Source: Hyphomonas oceanitis SCH89 (lineage in GTDB: Bacteria; Pseudomonadota; Alphaproteobacteria; Caulobacterales; Hyphomonadaceae). From it: DNA of 64,000 nt. Below, piece by piece: positions 44,524 to 52,641 of the stretch. Below the pieces are notes generated by a model, which was not told where the DNA came from, ran no database searches, and worked only from the letters and a program-made list of their open reading frames with translations. Every line of letters starts with the position of its first letter. The stretch's first letter is position 1. Made by a program: the position numbers and the translations under genes. The stretch spans positions 1 through 64,000 of the forward strand of contig NZ_ARYL01000017.1 in the NCBI RefSeq assembly GCF_000685295.1. Direction: 5' to 3'.

Positions 44524-46536
44524 ATGACTGACAAGATGAACCCAACAACCGACGATTTCGCGGCGATGTTCGAATCGTCCGCTGCCGCGGGCGCCATGCA
44601 GGAAGGCCAGGTTATCCCGGCCACTGTCATTCGCATCGAGAACGAAAACGTCCTGGTCGATATCGGCCTGAAAACCGAAGGCCGCATTCCGGTCAAGGAA
44701 TTCGCCCTCGAAGACGACCAGCCGAAGCCCGGCGATATCATCGACGTATATCTCGACCGGATCGAGAACGCCCTCGGCGATGCCGTCCTCTCGCGCGACA
44801 AGGCTCGCCGCGAAGAGCGCTGGATCAAGCTCGAGCGCAGCTTCAACAAGGAAGAGCCCGTCAAAGGCGCCATTTCCGGACGCGTCAAAGGCGGCTTCAC
44901 GGTCGACCTCGGCGGTGTCAACGCCTTCCTTCCCGGCAGCCAGGTGGACATCCGCCCGGTTCGCGACGTCGGCCCGCTCATGGGCGAAGTCCAGCCGTTC
45001 GCCATCCTCAAGCTCGACCGCACACGTGGCAACATCGTTGTCTCGCGCCGCGCCATCCTTGAAGAGAGCCGCGCCGAACAGCGTGCCGAAATCGTTTCGG
45101 ACATGAAAGAAGGCGACGTCCGCAAAGGTATCGTCAAGAACATCACCGATTACGGTGCGTTCGTGGACCTCGGCGGCATCGACGGCCTGCTGCACGTCAC
45201 CGACATGAGCTGGAAGCGCATCAACCATCCTTCGCAGGTTGTTGAAGTCGGCCAGGAAGTCGAAGTGCAGATCGTCAAGATCAACCCTGAAACCCAGCGT
45301 ATCTCGCTCGGCATGAAGCAACTCGGTTCCGACCCATGGGACGGCATCGACTCGCGTTATCCGGTCGGCGCACGCCTCAAGGGCCAGGTCACGAACATCA
45401 CCGATTACGGTGCATTCGTTGAACTGGAAGACGGCGTTGAAGGCCTGATCCACGTCTCCGAAATGAGCTGGACCAAGAAGAACGTCCACCCCGGCAAGAT
45501 CCTCTCGACGACCCAGGAAGTCGACGTGGAAGTGCTGGACGTCGACAGCGACAAGCGCCGCATCTCGCTCGGCCTCAAGCAGACCATGGACAATCCATGG
45601 GACGCATTCGTTGCCGAACATCCGGTCGGTTCCGAAATCGAAGGCGAAGTCCGTGGCATCACCGAGTTCGGCCTGTTCGTGGGCCTCGGTCCCGACCTGG
45701 ACGGCATGGTGCACATCAATGACATCGCCTGGGACAAGTCCGGTGAGCAAGCCATTGAAGGCTTCAACAAAGGCGACATGGTCAAGGCACGCGTCCTTGA
45801 CGTCGACGTCGACAAAGAGCGCATCTCGCTCGGCATCAAGCAGCTCAGCGGCGACCCGATCGCAGCCCCTGCTGATGGCGGCACAGGCCTCAAGCGTGGC
45901 TCGATCGTCACCTGCACCGTCACCGAGATCACCTCGGGCGGTATCGAAGTCGAGTTCGGCTCCCCGGCGATGAAATCCTTCATCCGCCGCTCCGACCTCA
46001 GCCGCGACCGCGCAGACCAGCGTCCAGAGCGTTTTGCTGTCGGCGACAAGGTCGACGCCAAGATCCTCACAGTCGACCGTGGCTCGCGCCGCGTGTCCCT
46101 GTCGATCAAGGCGCTCGAAATTGCTGAAGAAGCAGATGCTGTTGCCCAGTACGGTTCGGCTGATGCCGGCGCCTCGCTCGGTGATATCCTCGGCGCAGCG
46201 CTTGCCTCCTCTTCGGTCGGCAAGCCTGCCAAGGCGACATCCGAGAAGGTCGAAGCGACACCCGCTTCTTCCGACGGCATCAAGGCCGGTGACGCGTCCT
46301 CGCTCGACGAGCGCGGCCGTCTCGAAGGCCCGCAAGGCGATGCTGACGACCTGAAGCAAATCAAGGGTGTCGGTCCGGCATTCGAGAAAAAGCTGAACGA
46401 AGCCGGTATCTACCACTTCTGGCAGGTCGCTGCCCTCAATGAAGCCCAGATCGCAGAGCTTGAAGAAGAGCTCAGCGTCCAGGGCCGCATGGAGCGTGAC
46501 GACTGGAAAGGCCAGGCCGAGGAATTGATGGCCTAG
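44524..46536 (+). CDS. rpsA: 30S ribosomal protein S1 with C-terminal helix-hairpin-helix domain
   Basis: The protein has 670 residues, against about 560-570 in most alphaproteobacteria. Six S1 (OB-fold) repeats run from about 25 to 530; the third and fourth show the classic ITDYGAFVDLGGIDGLLHVTDMSW and ITDYGAFVELEDGVEGLIHVSEMSW. A Ser/Ala/Lys linker (about 545-605) leads to an added domain (about 608-670) reading DLKQIKGVGPAFEKKLNEAG followed by IYHFWQVAALNEAQIAELEEEL. This is a helix-hairpin-helix like that found on L21 of some alphaproteobacteria. S1 binds mRNA for initiation. Confidence 0.96.
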   Translation: MTDKMNPTTDDFAAMFESSAAAGAMQEGQVIPATVIRIENENVLVDIGLKTEGRIPVKEFALEDDQPKPGDIIDVYLDRIENALGDAVLSRDKARREERWIKLERSFNKEEPVKGAISGRVKGGFTVDLGGVNAFLPGSQVDIRPVRDVGPLMGEVQPFAILKLDRTRGNIVVSRRAILEESRAEQRAEIVSDMKEGDVRKGIVKNITDYGAFVDLGGIDGLLHVTDMSWKRINHPSQVVEVGQEVEVQIVKINPETQRISLGMKQLGSDPWDGIDSRYPVGARLKGQVTNITDYGAFVELEDGVEGLIHVSEMSWTKKNVHPGKILSTTQEVDVEVLDVDSDKRRISLGLKQTMDNPWDAFVAEHPVGSEIEGEVRGITEFGLFVGLGPDLDGMVHINDIAWDKSGEQAIEGFNKGDMVKARVLDVDVDKERISLGIKQLSGDPIAAPADGGTGLKRGSIVTCTVTEITSGGIEVEFGSPAMKSFIRRSDLSRDRADQRPERFAVGDKVDAKILTVDRGSRRVSLSIKALEIAEEADAVAQYGSADAGASLGDILGAALASSSVGKPAKATSEKVEATPASSDGIKAGDASSLDERGRLEGPQGDADDLKQIKGVGPAFEKKLNEAGIYHFWQVAALNEAQIAELEEELSVQGRMERDDWKGQAEELMA

Positions 46537-46580
46537 GCTTGCCCGGGAAGCGACACCCGCTTCCTAAAATTGATGAAATG

Positions 46581-46613
46581 TTTGCGGCGGGGGCCTAGCG
46601 CTCCCGCCGCAAA
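46581..46613 (+). terminator. perfect hairpin between rpsA and ihfB
   Basis: TTTGCGGCGGG (46581-46591) is the exact complement of CCCGCCGCAAA (46603-46613), with an 11-base loop. It lies 45 bases after the rpsA stop. No T-run follows, so it may attenuate, protect the rpsA 3' end or be a processing site instead of a full terminator. Confidence 0.55.
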
Positions 46614-46632
46614 TACGTTTAATAACAACAAC

Positions 46633-46932
46633 ATGCTAAAGTCAGAACTCATCGCGAAGCTTGCTTCAGAATATAGCCACCTGCGCCAGGAGGATCTGGA
46701 GCGCGTGGTGAATGTGATTCTGGACGAGATTGCCGATGCCCTCGCCCGCGGTGACCGTGTTGAACTGCGTGGCTTTGGTGCCTTCTCCGTTCGCAAGCGC
46801 GACGCCCGCAAAGGCCGCAATCCGCGCACCGGCGCACCGGTCAAGGTGCCTGCCAAAGCTGTCCCCTTCTTCAAGGCCGGCAAGGAGCTGCGCGCCCGCG
46901 TCAATGGCGGCGAGGATCCCGAAGCGCGCTAG
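46633..46932 (+). CDS. ihfB: integration host factor subunit beta
   Basis: The 99-residue DNA-bending protein starts [32 protein letters not shown] and has the beta-arm signature [29 protein letters not shown] with [14 protein letters not shown] at the end. The wording matches IhfB and not HU. The ATG at 46633 gives the family N-terminus. It follows rpsA, the standard order, separated by a perfect hairpin. Confidence 0.95.
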   Translation: MLKSELIAKLASEYSHLRQEDLERVVNVILDEIADALARGDRVELRGFGAFSVRKRDARKGRNPRTGAPVKVPAKAVPFFKAGKELRARVNGGEDPEAR

Positions 46933-47030
46933 CGCCGGGCGCTTGCAAAGTCGTCGCTTGACCGCGGATTCGAATAGATCGACTAATTCTGTATTCTTTA
47001 CGAAACACACAATCTGGGAAGGGGCTGGCA

Positions 47031-47441
47031 ATGCTCAAGGAGTTCAAGGAATTTGCGATGAAGGGCAACCTCATCGACATGGCCGTCGGCTTTGTCATGG
47101 GCAGCGCTTTCGCAACTGTGGTCACGGCCTTCATCCAGGGCGTCTTCCTGCCACTTCTCGCGCCCATCATGGGCGGCATCGATCTCTCAGCGCTGAGCTA
47201 CACGATCTCGCCCGCTGTCGTTGATGCTTCGGGTGAAGTGACCAAGGAAGCCGCTGTCATCGAGCTCGGAAATTTCATCGCCGCCGTGATTTCCTTCATC
47301 ATCGTCGCCTTCGTCATGTTCATGATCATCAAGGGCATGAATTCGATGAAAAAGAAGGAAGAGGCCGCGCCATCAGAGCCGCCACGCCAGGAAGTTCTTC
47401 TGGAAGAAATCCGCAACCTGCTTGCAAAAGGCGCCAAATAG
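47031..47441 (+). CDS. mscL: large-conductance mechanosensitive channel
   Basis: This 136-residue protein shows the MscL N-terminal amphipathic helix and TM1 (FKEFAMKGNLIDMAVGFVMGSAFATVVTAFI), the periplasmic loop and TM2 (FIAAVISFIIVAFVMFMIIKGMNSMKKKEE). The cytoplasmic helix (LLEEIRNLLAKGAK) closes the protein. It releases solutes on hypo-osmotic shock. It ends 80 bases before a strong terminator. Confidence 0.95.
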   Translation: MLKEFKEFAMKGNLIDMAVGFVMGSAFATVVTAFIQGVFLPLLAPIMGGIDLSALSYTISPAVVDASGEVTKEAAVIELGNFIAAVISFIIVAFVMFMIIKGMNSMKKKEEAAPSEPPRQEVLLEEIRNLLAKGAK

Positions 47442-47520
47442 GCGACGCAATGCGCATTCGTAAACCGTTAGGGTTTTTTCCTTAAGGATTACGATTAGTA
47501 GAGTGCCAGGTAGAGTAAGG

Positions 47521-47555
47521 AGAAGGGCAGTCAGTTTGGCTGCCCTTCTTTTTTT
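47521..47555 (+). terminator. intrinsic terminator after mscL
   Basis: The stem AGAAGGGCAG/CTGCCCTTCT (47521-47549) is followed by seven T residues on the plus strand. It faces the convergent HAD gene that ends at 47559. Confidence 0.9.
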
Positions 47556-47558
47556 GCC

Positions 47559-48179
47559 TTAGAGGCCGAGCGCCGCGACCAGATCGTCATGCGCGCCTTC
47601 GGTAAAATGGAAGGCCTGCCAGCCAATGCTGCGCGCCGCCTCGACATTCTCCGCCATGTCATCGACCAGCAGCATGTGCGCGCCCGGCATGCCGAGTTCC
47701 TGCTCCTGATGGCGGAAATAGTCCGTGTCAGGCTTGGCAACGCGCATCCGGCCAGCCGCAAAGATCCGGTCCATGTGCCGGTCAAAGCCCATATCGGATT
47801 CAATGAATGCCGTGCGGTGGATCTCGTTATTGGTGGCCATGACATTGGCAATACCGCGCTGACGCAGCTGCGCGACCATGGCCAGTACATCCGCGTCCGG
47901 CAGGGCGTCGCTTGTGAACCAATAGTCGAGGATCTCCCCTTCCCGGCCCACTGCGCCATTCACAGCCGCCCATTCGGTCACGAGTTCCTTAAGGCAGGCC
48001 TCTCCGACCATGGCCTTCTGGAACCGTCCCTGAAAGAGAAAGCTGCTGAACGAGTCCAGCGACAGGCCAAGATCCTCGGCAAAGCCACGCGACCAGGCAA
48101 AGACGCCATCCTGAACATTCCGGTTCAGCACGCCGTCAAAATCCCAGGCGACGACCCGTATGTCTTCAGGTCTGATCAT
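47559..48179 (-). CDS. HAD-IA family hydrolase
   Basis: The protein has 206 residues. Motif I is VAWDFDGVLNRN (about 10-21), motif II is NVMATNNE, Lys/motif III lies at RVAKPDTDYF, and motif IV is MLLVDDMAENVEAARSIGWQAFHF. The cap is a small helical bundle. It resembles the YihX/dehalogenase-like group of sugar-phosphate phosphatases; the substrate is unknown. It lies 7 bases after the DUF3299 gene on the same strand and may be the last gene of the zinc operon transcript. Confidence 0.85.
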   Translation of the reverse strand: MIRPEDIRVVAWDFDGVLNRNVQDGVFAWSRGFAEDLGLSLDSFSSFLFQGRFQKAMVGEACLKELVTEWAAVNGAVGREGEILDYWFTSDALPDADVLAMVAQLRQRGIANVMATNNEIHRTAFIESDMGFDRHMDRIFAAGRMRVAKPDTDYFRHQEQELGMPGAHMLLVDDMAENVEAARSIGWQAFHFTEGAHDDLVAALGL

Positions 48180-48186
48180 GTCGGCC

Positions 48187-48906
48187 TCAGTATTCGTATT
48201 TTGTCAGGCTCGTCATCTCGATCGTATAGGCCGCATCCGCGAGATCGGAATTCTGCGTCTCCGTCCGGATCGTGCCTTCGATCCAGACCGCCTGCGCCAG
48301 ATCCTTCAGCTTGATCGGCGTATCGGTCTTGACGAAAATCGTCTGGTTCGGTGGTGGCGGCGGGGCGTGGATACAGGCGCCGAAATACGGCACCAGCAGG
48401 AATTGCGTGATCTCAGCCTTCGAGCCGTATTCGAACGGCACCGTATAGCCTGGGATGCGCACCTTCACACCATCAAGCGCGGCGACCGTATTGAACGTGC
48501 CGATCTGCATGGCCGTGTCGGCGGCAGAGCCTTCGGCGATAGGCGATCCGGAATAGAGCGAAGCCATCTGCGACTGGTACATCTGGGCGAGGCGCTCCTC
48601 CTCCCCTTCCGGCATCAGGTCTTCCCAGCCAATGCTGCGGATGCCGCGCGCCTTGAGTTCAGCTTCGATACGGGCCTCCTCGACCGCCTTGGCGACGATG
48701 GAGGCATCCTTCTCGGCCTTCTTCTCTGCGGCCTTGGCGGCCTGCTCGGCGTCGCTCTCACCAATCTTGTCGCCCACTTTGGGACCGGCATCAGAGGTGG
48801 AGGTCGCGGCGGCTGGCGCGGCAGGCGTTTCCGGCTCAGCGGTTTGGCCACACGCCGTTACAAACGTCACAAGCAGGGCGGCGGATAGGATTTGGATCGT
48901 TTTCAT
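48187..48906 (-). CDS. DUF3299-type lipoprotein of the zinc module
   Basis: The 239-residue protein has a lipoprotein signal (ILSAALLVTFVTAC, Cys about 19) and an Ala/Lys/Glu-rich helical spacer (about 45-90). The DUF3299 domain contains RSIGWEDLMPEGEE, VRIPGYTVPFEYGSKAEITQ, FLLVPYFGACIHAPPPPPNQ and an acidic end. The ACIHxPPPPxNQ motif is the family mark. Gene order with the permease, ATPase and DUF2796 genes matches the Zur-controlled PA4063-PA4066 set of Pseudomonas aeruginosa. A periplasmic metal-handling role is inferred from that context. Confidence 0.82.
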   Translation of the reverse strand: MKTIQILSAALLVTFVTACGQTAEPETPAAPAAATSTSDAGPKVGDKIGESDAEQAAKAAEKKAEKDASIVAKAVEEARIEAELKARGIRSIGWEDLMPEGEEERLAQMYQSQMASLYSGSPIAEGSAADTAMQIGTFNTVAALDGVKVRIPGYTVPFEYGSKAEITQFLLVPYFGACIHAPPPPPNQTIFVKTDTPIKLKDLAQAVWIEGTIRTETQNSDLADAAYTIEMTSLTKYEY

Positions 48907-48965
48907 GGGTCTCAACTTAAACTCCAGCTGCTGGCAGGACCAGACGGTTTGAGCGGTTCATTCAG

Positions 48966-50234
48966 TCACACTTTCACGGACAGGCCATCGGCCAGGGACC
49001 GGCGGAAGGCCGCCCAGGCTGGCACCATGCCGATCAGCAGCGAGGCCAGCGTCACCGCCAGCAATGTATAAAGGTCTGTCAGCCCCGGCCCTGTCCCGGC
49101 CAGCGACACGCCATAACGCGCTTCCACCATCGGTCCAGCCACCAGCAGGATCGCATGGATCAGCAGGATGCCGACCACGGCGCCGAGAAAGCCGACCAGT
49201 CCTGCCTCGAGCACAAGCAGGCTGAAAATATGCCCCGGCCGCGCGCCGACGGCGCGCAGGATCGACATTTCACGCCGCCGCTCATTCAGGCTCGTCAGGA
49301 TGGAGGTCAGGATCGACACCAGCCCCACAGCAATCACGAACACGGACACGGCCATCAGCGCCCGTTCTGCAAAGGCCGTCACGCTCCACAGCTCGGCCAG
49401 CGCCTCGCCCGGGATGATCGCCATCAGCGGCTCACCCTTGTTTGTATTGATCGCCCGACGCGTCGTCAGGATGGTCCCCTTGCGCTCAAGGCCGACAAAG
49501 AAGGCCGTGATGGTTTTAGGTGTCAGGTCGAAACTGCGGATCATCTTCTCGTTGATCGTGTCCGCAAGCGGATTCTTCGCGCCGGTCTCCCAGCCAACAT
49601 GGATCGCGGTGATCGCCTCCAGCGAGACATGCACCGTGCGGTCCACCGGCGTGCCGGTTGGCGCCAGAATGCCGACGACGCGGAAGGGCCGGTTCTCGTG
49701 CCCCGCACCAAGGCTCGCGGCACCTAGCCCATGGCTCAGCACAAGCGGTGTGCCGATCTCATAGCCAAGTTCACGCGCCACATCGGCGCCAATCACGGCA
49801 TCAAACAGGTCGCTGAATTCCGCGCCTTCGGCGAGCTTCAGGGGCTGCCTCCGCCCATATTTGTAATGGACGAAATAGTCATTCGTCGTGCCGAGCACCC
49901 TGAAACCGCGATGACTGTCGCCCAGCGAGATCGGCACCGTCCAGGCCACATCCGGCCTGTCGGCAATTTTCTGATAGGTCGGCCACGAGACTTCCGCCGT
50001 CGCATTGCCCATCCGGAACACCGAGTAGAGCAGCAGGTTTACACTGCCGGTCGGCGCGCCAACAATCAGGTCTGTGCCCGAAATCGTGTTGCCAAAGCCT
50101 TCGCGCGCGCCGGTCCGCGCCTTGTCGACACCGAGGAAGAGCGCCACCGAGAGCGCCACCGCCACAAGCGTCAGGATCACAGATCCCTTGCGGTTCATCA
50201 GGCTCTTCCAGGCGAGAGAAAGAACGGCGCTCAT
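48966..50234 (-). CDS. ABC transporter permease (FtsX/MacB type) of the zinc module
   Basis: The protein has 422 residues with four membrane helices: one at about 14-34, then a large periplasmic MacB-like domain (about 40-270), then three helices in the FtsX domain (about 275-415). ILTSLNERRREMSILRAVGARPGHI is the typical cytoplasmic loop. This topology belongs to type VII (mechanotransmission) ABC systems, which move lipoproteins or drive periplasmic work rather than import small ions. It overlaps the ATPase gene by 4 bases. Confidence 0.9.
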   Translation of the reverse strand: MSAVLSLAWKSLMNRKGSVILTLVAVALSVALFLGVDKARTGAREGFGNTISGTDLIVGAPTGSVNLLLYSVFRMGNATAEVSWPTYQKIADRPDVAWTVPISLGDSHRGFRVLGTTNDYFVHYKYGRRQPLKLAEGAEFSDLFDAVIGADVARELGYEIGTPLVLSHGLGAASLGAGHENRPFRVVGILAPTGTPVDRTVHVSLEAITAIHVGWETGAKNPLADTINEKMIRSFDLTPKTITAFFVGLERKGTILTTRRAINTNKGEPLMAIIPGEALAELWSVTAFAERALMAVSVFVIAVGLVSILTSILTSLNERRREMSILRAVGARPGHIFSLLVLEAGLVGFLGAVVGILLIHAILLVAGPMVEARYGVSLAGTGPGLTDLYTLLAVTLASLLIGMVPAWAAFRRSLADGLSVKV

Positions 50235-50926
50235 GCCTTCACCCCGGCGCGGTTGATCTCGGCAAGGTCTACCGCCCGGTCAAACAGGCGCGCCAACGAC
50301 GCATCATGGCTCACGAACAAGAGCGCGGCCCCAGTGCGGGCCGCCTCTTCCGACAGGAGGGTTATGAACCGGTCCCGCGCATCGGCATCGAGCGCGGAGG
50401 TTGGTTCATCTGCGATCACGATCTCCGGTGCACCGATCAAGGCTCTGGCCGCCGCCACGCGCTGCTGCTGGCCGACAGAGAGATCAGACACGCGCCGCTC
50501 AAGCAGGGCCTCATCCGTCAGGCCAAGCCGCCCAAGCAGGCGCTTCGCCTCTGCCTCCGCATCTCCGCCAACCGCCTTGCGCCGCGCCGCCGAGAATTTC
50601 AGCGGCAGCGTCACGTTCCCGACGACCGAGAGATAAGGCACCAGATTGAACATCTGGAAGATCACGCCGAGATGGTCGGCCCGCATCCGGTCGCGGGCAG
50701 AACTGGAAAGGGACGCCAGATCCTGCCCCAGCACGCTGACCTTGCCCGCATCAGCCTCCAGCACGCCCGCAATCACGCCCAGCAGTGTCGACTTGCCAGA
50801 GCCGGACGGCCCGCGCAGGAACAGCCGCTCGCCACGCGCCAGCGTGAAGGCGGGCACGTCGAGCACGGGCGCATTGCCCTTCCACGCAAAGCGCAGACCG
50901 TCGATCTGTATGGCAAGATCAGTCAT
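50231..50926 (-). CDS. ABC transporter ATP-binding protein (LolD/MacB type) of the zinc module
   Basis: This 231-residue ATPase has Walker A GPSGSGKSTLLGVIAG, the signature LSVGQQQRVAAARAL, Walker B EIVIADEPTSALDADA and the H-loop LLFVSHDASLARLFD. It belongs to the LolD/MacB subgroup, the expected partner of FtsX-like permeases. It lies between the DUF2796 lipoprotein (18 bases) and the permease (4-base overlap). Confidence 0.93.
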   Translation of the reverse strand: MTDLAIQIDGLRFAWKGNAPVLDVPAFTLARGERLFLRGPSGSGKSTLLGVIAGVLEADAGKVSVLGQDLASLSSSARDRMRADHLGVIFQMFNLVPYLSVVGNVTLPLKFSAARRKAVGGDAEAEAKRLLGRLGLTDEALLERRVSDLSVGQQQRVAAARALIGAPEIVIADEPTSALDADARDRFITLLSEEAARTGAALLFVSHDASLARLFDRAVDLAEINRAGVKA

Positions 50927-50944
50927 GCGTGCCGCTTCGAAGGT

Positions 50945-51550
50945 TTAACGGGTGGCCAGTTCGGGATTGCCCGGGGTCAGCACAGCCGCTGTCTGGGAGT
51001 CAGGACCAACGAAGACCGCATCAACGGTCTCAAAGCCCGGAAACTCGGAGAAGGCATTCAGGCGAACGCCGTCCAGCTTGTCGAGGTTGCTGCAGGTGAA
51101 CTCGAGGGTCAGCGTCAGGCCGCTATGATCGCCCACCGTGCGGGTCTGGATATGGCGGTTGCCTTCCGTGCAGTCGGCGCCGCCCTGGAAGCTGACAAGC
51201 TTGTCGCCAATACCGGTGCTGACTTCCAGCGCATCGGTGTCGCCTTCGCCGAGGCCAAAATTGGCCAGCGGCGCATCAAGCGTAACGGTCACCAGATCGC
51301 CATCAATGGCAACAGCGAACTCACCGGCGCCATGAACATGTGCCTCACCCCCTGCAGATGCGGTCTCTTCTGCCTCGGGAACCTCAGGCGTTTCCGGAAC
51401 GGCTGATTCACCCTCCATATTCTCGGGCGCTTCGACAGAGGGAACTTCCGGCGCGGCAGGCGGCGTTTCCGCTTTCTTGCTGCAACCCGCCAGCGCGAGG
51501 GCTGGAACAGTCAAAATAAGGCACAGGGCCACACGCGGTGAAGTGAACAT
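50945..51550 (-). CDS. DUF2796 (ZrgA-like) zinc-binding lipoprotein
   Basis: The 201-residue protein has a lipoprotein signal (LTVPALALAGC, Cys about 22), a Pro/Glu-rich spacer (about 28-65) and the DUF2796 domain, starting with EAHVHGAGEFAVAIDGDLVTVTL. The HxHGxGE motif and the acidic/His positions are the family's metal site. ZrgA of Vibrio and PA4063 of Pseudomonas are zinc-linked homologues. It is the first gene of the operon and lies directly after the Zur-like box. GGAGGCCCCTCTTC precedes the start. Confidence 0.88.
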   Translation of the reverse strand: MFTSPRVALCLILTVPALALAGCSKKAETPPAAPEVPSVEAPENMEGESAVPETPEVPEAEETASAGGEAHVHGAGEFAVAIDGDLVTVTLDAPLANFGLGEGDTDALEVSTGIGDKLVSFQGGADCTEGNRHIQTRTVGDHSGLTLTLEFTCSNLDKLDGVRLNAFSEFPGFETVDAVFVGPDSQTAAVLTPGNPELATR

Positions 51551-51621
51551 GAAGAGGGGCCTCCTGGCGCCGTAATGAGGGGAAATTGCGCGAACCGCAA
51601 ATTTGTACTCGCGATTTGCAT

Positions 51622-51641
51622 AATGAGACTATATAACATTT
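51622..51641. promoter_or_regulatory. probable Zur box between divergent zinc genes
   Basis: AATGAGACTATATAACATTT lies about 70 bases before the DUF2796 start and about 95 before the ZIP start. The right half TATAACATTT is identical to the Zur consensus half-site (from GAAATGTTATANTATAACATTTC). The left half keeps AATG and the central A. A Zur dimer here would control both directions. Confidence 0.65.
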
Positions 51642-51734
51642 TCCCACAAGGCCGCATTACCGTTTTTCGCTGCAGCATCGCCTATTCTGTTCATTTTCTG
51701 GCCCTGCGCGGCCTACCGAGACCGCTTTCCATTC

Positions 51735-52538
51735 ATGCTCCAGTCCATGCAGGCCCCTCTTTTCTTCGGCTTGATTGCCGCCTTTGTGACGACGATCGGC
51801 CTGCTCGCCGTTGCCGCGCGTGGCGACTGGAGCGCGCGCCATTCCGGTCTGTTCGCGCTCGCCGCCGGCGGCATGCTGGTCACGCTCAGCATCCTTCATA
51901 TCACGCCCGAAGCCTTCGCGCTCAGCCCGCATGCCCCCGGCCTCATCCTGTCGGGCTTCCTCGGCGGTCTGCTCATGAGCTTCCTTGTGCGCGTGATATT
52001 TCCCGAAGGCGGAGAGGAAAGCCATGCCGCGGCCGCAACGCCCGTGCTGGCAATCGCGCTTCACTCGTTCATCGATGGCATCGTTTATTCAGTAACCTTC
52101 GCGGCCAGCTTTTCATCCGGCGTCTATGCCGCGTCCTCGCTCTTGCTTCACAAGTTTCCCGAAGGCGTGATCGCCTTCGCCATCCTGCGTCGGCATGGTT
52201 TCGCCAACCGTCAGGCGTTCTTTTTTGCCTTCCTCGCGGCGGCTGCCACGACACCGCTGGGCGTCATTGCCTCTGCGCCATTCATGTACGGGCTGGGCTC
52301 TGAAACCATTGGCAACCTCTTCGCCATTTCAGCCGGGCTGCTCCTCTATGTCGCCACCGGCCCGCTGATGGAGCCGCTGAAGGAAGAACCACCCCTGCGC
52401 AGCTTCCTGTCGCTCGGTGCAGGTGTTGCCGTTGCAGTCGCAATTGCGAGCCTGCCATTCCATCGCCACAGCCATGCCCTGAACGAAACGCCCTTCCATA
52501 ATCACGATCCCGCGCACATCCACCCGCTCAGCGATTGA
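51735..52538 (+). CDS. ZIP-family metal transporter
   Basis: The product (267 residues) has eight predicted membrane helices. TM4 and TM5 carry the ZIP metal site: ALHSFIDGIVYSVTF (His/Asp) and LLLHKFPEGVIAFAIL (HxxxEG). The C-terminus is His-rich (HRHSHALNETPFHNHDPAHI), which fits zinc binding. ZIP proteins bring divalent metals, mainly zinc, into the cytoplasm. It is divergent from the DUF2796 operon across a probable Zur box, so both should be induced by zinc shortage. Confidence 0.9.
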   Translation: MLQSMQAPLFFGLIAAFVTTIGLLAVAARGDWSARHSGLFALAAGGMLVTLSILHITPEAFALSPHAPGLILSGFLGGLLMSFLVRVIFPEGGEESHAAAATPVLAIALHSFIDGIVYSVTFAASFSSGVYAASSLLLHKFPEGVIAFAILRRHGFANRQAFFFAFLAAAATTPLGVIASAPFMYGLGSETIGNLFAISAGLLLYVATGPLMEPLKEEPPLRSFLSLGAGVAVAVAIASLPFHRHSHALNETPFHNHDPAHIHPLSD

Positions 52539-52641
52539 CGTATCGGCCTTTCCGGGCTGCAATCAGACCTGCTGAACTGATCGGGCGCGCTTGCATCGGC
52601 ATGGCCCTTGCAACGTCGCCCCCAGTTCAGGGAGAGTCTCG

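Noticed and set aside
44449-46416. A 655-codon open frame on the minus strand opposite rpsA
   Set aside because: It is the mirror of a strongly coding, high-GC gene; the protein has no domain pattern and rpsA fully explains the stretch.
47461-47520. A small RNA between mscL and its terminator (CCTTAAGGATTACG segment)
   Set aside because: The segment may just be the mscL 3' UTR; there is no second hairpin or clear promoter to support an independent transcript.
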